Shown one piece after another: positions 61,989 to 64,000 of a DNA stretch of 64,000 nucleotides. Source of the DNA: Bradyrhizobium sp. Rc3b (GTDB taxonomy: Bacteria > Pseudomonadota > Alphaproteobacteria > Rhizobiales > Xanthobacteraceae). The notes beneath the pieces are model-generated. The model worked only from the letters and a program-made list of their open reading frames with translations. It did no database searches and was not told where the DNA came from. The position numbers and the translations under genes are program-made. Position 1 is the stretch's first letter, and every line of letters starts with the position of its first letter. The DNA lies in assembly GCF_900114915.1 (NCBI RefSeq), contig NZ_FOUS01000006.1, forward strand, positions 391,230 to 455,229. Reading direction: 5' to 3'.

Positions 61989-63617
61989 ATGACCACCCTC
62001 ACCGGCGGCGAAGCGATCGTAAGCGGCCTGGTCGCCCATGGCGTCGACACCGTGTTCGGCCTGCCGGGCGCGCAGGTCTACGGCCTGTTCGACGCCTTCC
62101 ATCAGGCCCAGCTCAAGGTGATCGGCGCGCGGCACGAGCAGGCCTGCGGCTACATGGCGTTCGGCTATGCGCGCTCCAGCGGCAAGCCCGGCGTGTTCAG
62201 CGTGGTGCCCGGCCCCGGCGTGCTCAATGCGAGCGCCGCACTGCTCACCGCGTTCGGCTGCAACGAGCCGATGCTGTGCGTCACCGGCCAGGTGCCGACG
62301 CAGTTTCTGGGCAAGGGCCGCGGCCATCTGCACGAGATGCCGGACCAGCTCGCGACCTTGCGCACCTATGTGAAATGGGCCGACCGGATCGAATATCCCG
62401 GCAATGCGCCGACTGTCGTCGCGCGCGCCTTCCAGGAGATGATGTCGGGACGGCGTGGCCCGGCCTCGGTCGAGATGCCCTGGGACGTCTTCACCCAGCG
62501 CGCGGACACCGCCGCTGCCCGGGTGCTGGAGCCGCTGCCCGCGCCGCAGCCCGATCCGGATCTGATCAAGCAGGCCGCCGCGCTGATCAAGGCGAGCAAG
62601 GCGCCGATGATCTTCGTCGGCAGCGGCGCGATCGAGGCAGGCGAGGAGATCCTCGAGCTCGCCGAGATGATCGATGCGCCCGTGGTCGCCTTCCGCAGCG
62701 GCCGCGGCATCGTCTCCAATGCGCATGAGCTGGGCCTCACCATGGCCGCGGCCTACAAGCTGTGGCCGACAACCGATGTGATGATCGCAATCGGCACCCG
62801 CGCAGAGCTGCCGGCATCCGGCTTCCGCTGGCCCTATCAGCCGAAGGGGCTGAAATCGGTTCGGATCGACATCGACCCGACCGAGACGCGCCGGGTCGTC
62901 GTCGATGCCGCCATCGTCGCCGATGCCAAGGCCGGAACGGCCGATCTCGTCGCGGCCGTGAAGAAAGCCGGCTTTACGCGGACCCGTGGCCGGCGGGAGG
63001 ACATCCGCGAGGCGACCGCGGCCGCGCAAGCCGAGATCCAGCGCATCCAGCCGCAGATGGCGTATCTCAACATCCTGCGCGAGGTGCTGCCGGCGAACGC
63101 GATCGTCACCGATGAACTGTCGCAGGTCGGCTTTGCCTCCTGGTACGGCTTTCCGATCTACCAGCCGCGCACCTTCATCACGTCAGGCTATCAGGGCACG
63201 CTCGGCTCGGGCTTCCCGACCGCGCTAGGTGCCAAGGTCGCCAACCCCGACAAGCCGGTGGTGGCGATCACCGGCGACGGCGGCTTCATGTTCGGCGTGC
63301 AGGAGCTTTCCACCGCCGTGCAGTTCAACATCGGCGTGGTGACACTGGTGTTTAACAACAACGCCTATGGCAATGTCCGCCGCGACCAGCGCGAACGTTT
63401 CGACGGCCGCGTAGTGGCGTCCGACCTCGTCAATCCGGATTTCGTCAAGCTCGCGGAGTCTTTTGGCGTTGCGGCTGCGCGTGTCACGGCGCCGGATCAG
63501 TTCAAGGCCGTGCTGGAAAAGGCGCTCGCGCATAGCGGGCCGTATCTGATCTCGGTCGAGGTGACGCGCGATTCGGAGGTCAGCCCCTGGGCGTTCATTC
63601 ACCCGCCGAAGCCTTAG
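61989..63617 (+). CDS. ThDP-dependent enzyme (acetolactate synthase-like)
   Basis: A 542-residue protein from the ATG at 61989. The catalytic Glu region is ARHEQACGYMA, and the ThDP motif is GDGGFMFGVQELSTAVQ ending NNNAYGN. The domains follow the PYR-middle-PP order of acetolactate synthase and 2-oxoacid decarboxylases. It is unusual at the end of an hpa operon and may feed an aromatic 2-oxoacid (for example hydroxyphenylpyruvate) toward homoprotocatechuate. Substrate not determined. Confidence 0.82.
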   Translation: MTTLTGGEAIVSGLVAHGVDTVFGLPGAQVYGLFDAFHQAQLKVIGARHEQACGYMAFGYARSSGKPGVFSVVPGPGVLNASAALLTAFGCNEPMLCVTGQVPTQFLGKGRGHLHEMPDQLATLRTYVKWADRIEYPGNAPTVVARAFQEMMSGRRGPASVEMPWDVFTQRADTAAARVLEPLPAPQPDPDLIKQAAALIKASKAPMIFVGSGAIEAGEEILELAEMIDAPVVAFRSGRGIVSNAHELGLTMAAAYKLWPTTDVMIAIGTRAELPASGFRWPYQPKGLKSVRIDIDPTETRRVVVDAAIVADAKAGTADLVAAVKKAGFTRTRGRREDIREATAAAQAEIQRIQPQMAYLNILREVLPANAIVTDELSQVGFASWYGFPIYQPRTFITSGYQGTLGSGFPTALGAKVANPDKPVVAITGDGGFMFGVQELSTAVQFNIGVVTLVFNNNAYGNVRRDQRERFDGRVVASDLVNPDFVKLAESFGVAAARVTAPDQFKAVLEKALAHSGPYLISVEVTRDSEVSPWAFIHPPKP

Positions 63618-63659
63618 TCGGAGCATCGTCGTTCCAGGGTTCTTCCCTTCTCCCCTTGT

Positions 63660-64000
63660 GGGCCTGTTGCGTAATCCGCCAGTTGTGATTCCCTAGGGCA
63701 AAGCCTTGGGGGAATGACGATGGCGGTGAAGCGGACAGGACAGCCGAGCTTTGTGGAAGCGCTGATGCCGAAGGGCGCCGGCGCCAATGCGGCGCTGGAT
63801 CGGTTGGCTGGCCTGGTCAAGTGGTACCGGTTCGAGAAGCTGATCGGCCATTTGCGGGATGAAGGGAGCCCCGGTCGTCCAGGCTATCCGGTGCTTGTGC
63901 TGTTTCGCGCGGTGCTGCTGCAGTCGCTCTACGGTCTTTCGGAGCGCGAACTGGAGGAGGCGCTGGGCGACCGGTTGTCATTCAAGCGCTTCGTTGGTTT
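63660..64000 (+). mobile_element. IS5-like insertion sequence, left part only
   Basis: Begins near GGCCTGTTGCGTAATCCGCC, a plausible left terminal repeat, and carries a transposase start. The right end is outside the window, so the terminal repeats and target duplication could not be checked. It inserts 43 bases after the stop of the ThDP gene. Confidence 0.7.
63714..64000 (+). CDS. IS5 family transposase (partial, runs off the window)
   Basis: The first 95 residues of a transposase. The frame from the ATG at 63714 (or the ATG six bases later) contains the IS5-type N-terminal domain: RPGYPVLVLFRAVLLQSLYGLSERELEEALGDRLSFKRFVG. The DDE catalytic part lies beyond the edge. A GGGGGA stretch precedes the start. 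Confidence 0.85.
   Translation, partial: MTMAVKRTGQPSFVEALMPKGAGANAALDRLAGLVKWYRFEKLIGHLRDEGSPGRPGYPVLVLFRAVLLQSLYGLSERELEEALGDRLSFKRFVG

Noticed and set aside
1..64000. CRISPR array, tRNA or rRNA genes, integrase or attachment sites
   Set aside because: None of their signatures (regular spaced repeats, cloverleaf sequence, conserved rRNA blocks, tyrosine or serine recombinase) was seen.

Overview
The window comes from a high-GC alphaproteobacterium, most likely Bradyrhizobium or a close relative such as Rhodopseudomonas. The evidence is the hopanoid genes hpnC-D-E-F-G, hpnH, hpnN, hpnO and hpnP, two exact EcfG-type promoters (GGAAC-N16-CGTT), and dispersed palindromic repeats that I recognise from memory of Bradyrhizobium genomes. 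No rRNA, tRNA or CRISPR array was recognised. Most reverse-frame open frames in this GC-rich sequence are shadows and were left out.

Layout. 0.1-2.9 kb: an operon with a Tat-exported phosphoesterase, an amicyanin-like cupredoxin, an ECF sigma factor and its zinc-finger anti-sigma factor. 3-19 kb: the hopanoid locus. hpnO and hpnN read left, ispH and hpnH read right, and hpnC-hpnD-hpnE-shc-hpnG form a tight leftward operon from presqualene chemistry to hopene and the C35 side chain. Between hpnH and hpnG lies a repeat island of about 3 kb with an orphan VapB-like antitoxin, an AT-richer lipoprotein-like gene and a REP-associated tyrosine transposase (RAYT) flanked by REP sequences. 19-25 kb: small secreted proteins, an MFS transporter and a second MMPL/RND transporter. 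25-29.5 kb: eutB, hpnP and eutC, which combine B12-dependent ethanolamine ammonia-lyase with the putative hopanoid C-2 methylase. 29.6-44.6 kb: a chemoreceptor, an EcfG-driven pair of small membrane proteins, an epoxide hydrolase/SDR/ADH/LysR group, an acyl-CoA dehydrogenase, a solitary ABC binding protein, HdeD, a Rieske-FAD reductase, folE, an alpha/beta hydrolase and an HD-domain protein.

44.8-51.5 kb: a three-gene operon encoding a large DUF2126 transglutaminase-like protein, a circularly permuted ATP-grasp/alpha-E fusion and a second transglutaminase-like protein. Its function is unknown and it is the best candidate here for an undescribed biochemical system. 51.8-53.6 kb: a PAS protein and a chemoreceptor that together resemble a split Aer energy sensor. 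53.8-63.6 kb: catabolism, with a galactarate/altronate dehydratase-like protein, an HpcH/HpaI aldolase, the regulator hpaR and the divergent homoprotocatechuate meta-cleavage operon hpaH-F-E-D-G plus a ThDP enzyme. A perfect 16-bp palindrome sits inside the hpaH promoter. The right edge cuts through an IS5-like element.

Functional links. The hopanoid genes supply isoprenoid precursor (ispH), build and cyclise squalene, add and modify the side chain (hpnH, hpnG, hpnO), methylate C-2 (hpnP) and move hopanoids to the outer membrane (hpnN). The perfect EcfG promoter in front of hpnN suggests that transport is tied to the general stress response. The leader of ispH contains a promoter followed at once by a terminator-like hairpin, which could be an attenuator or a small RNA.
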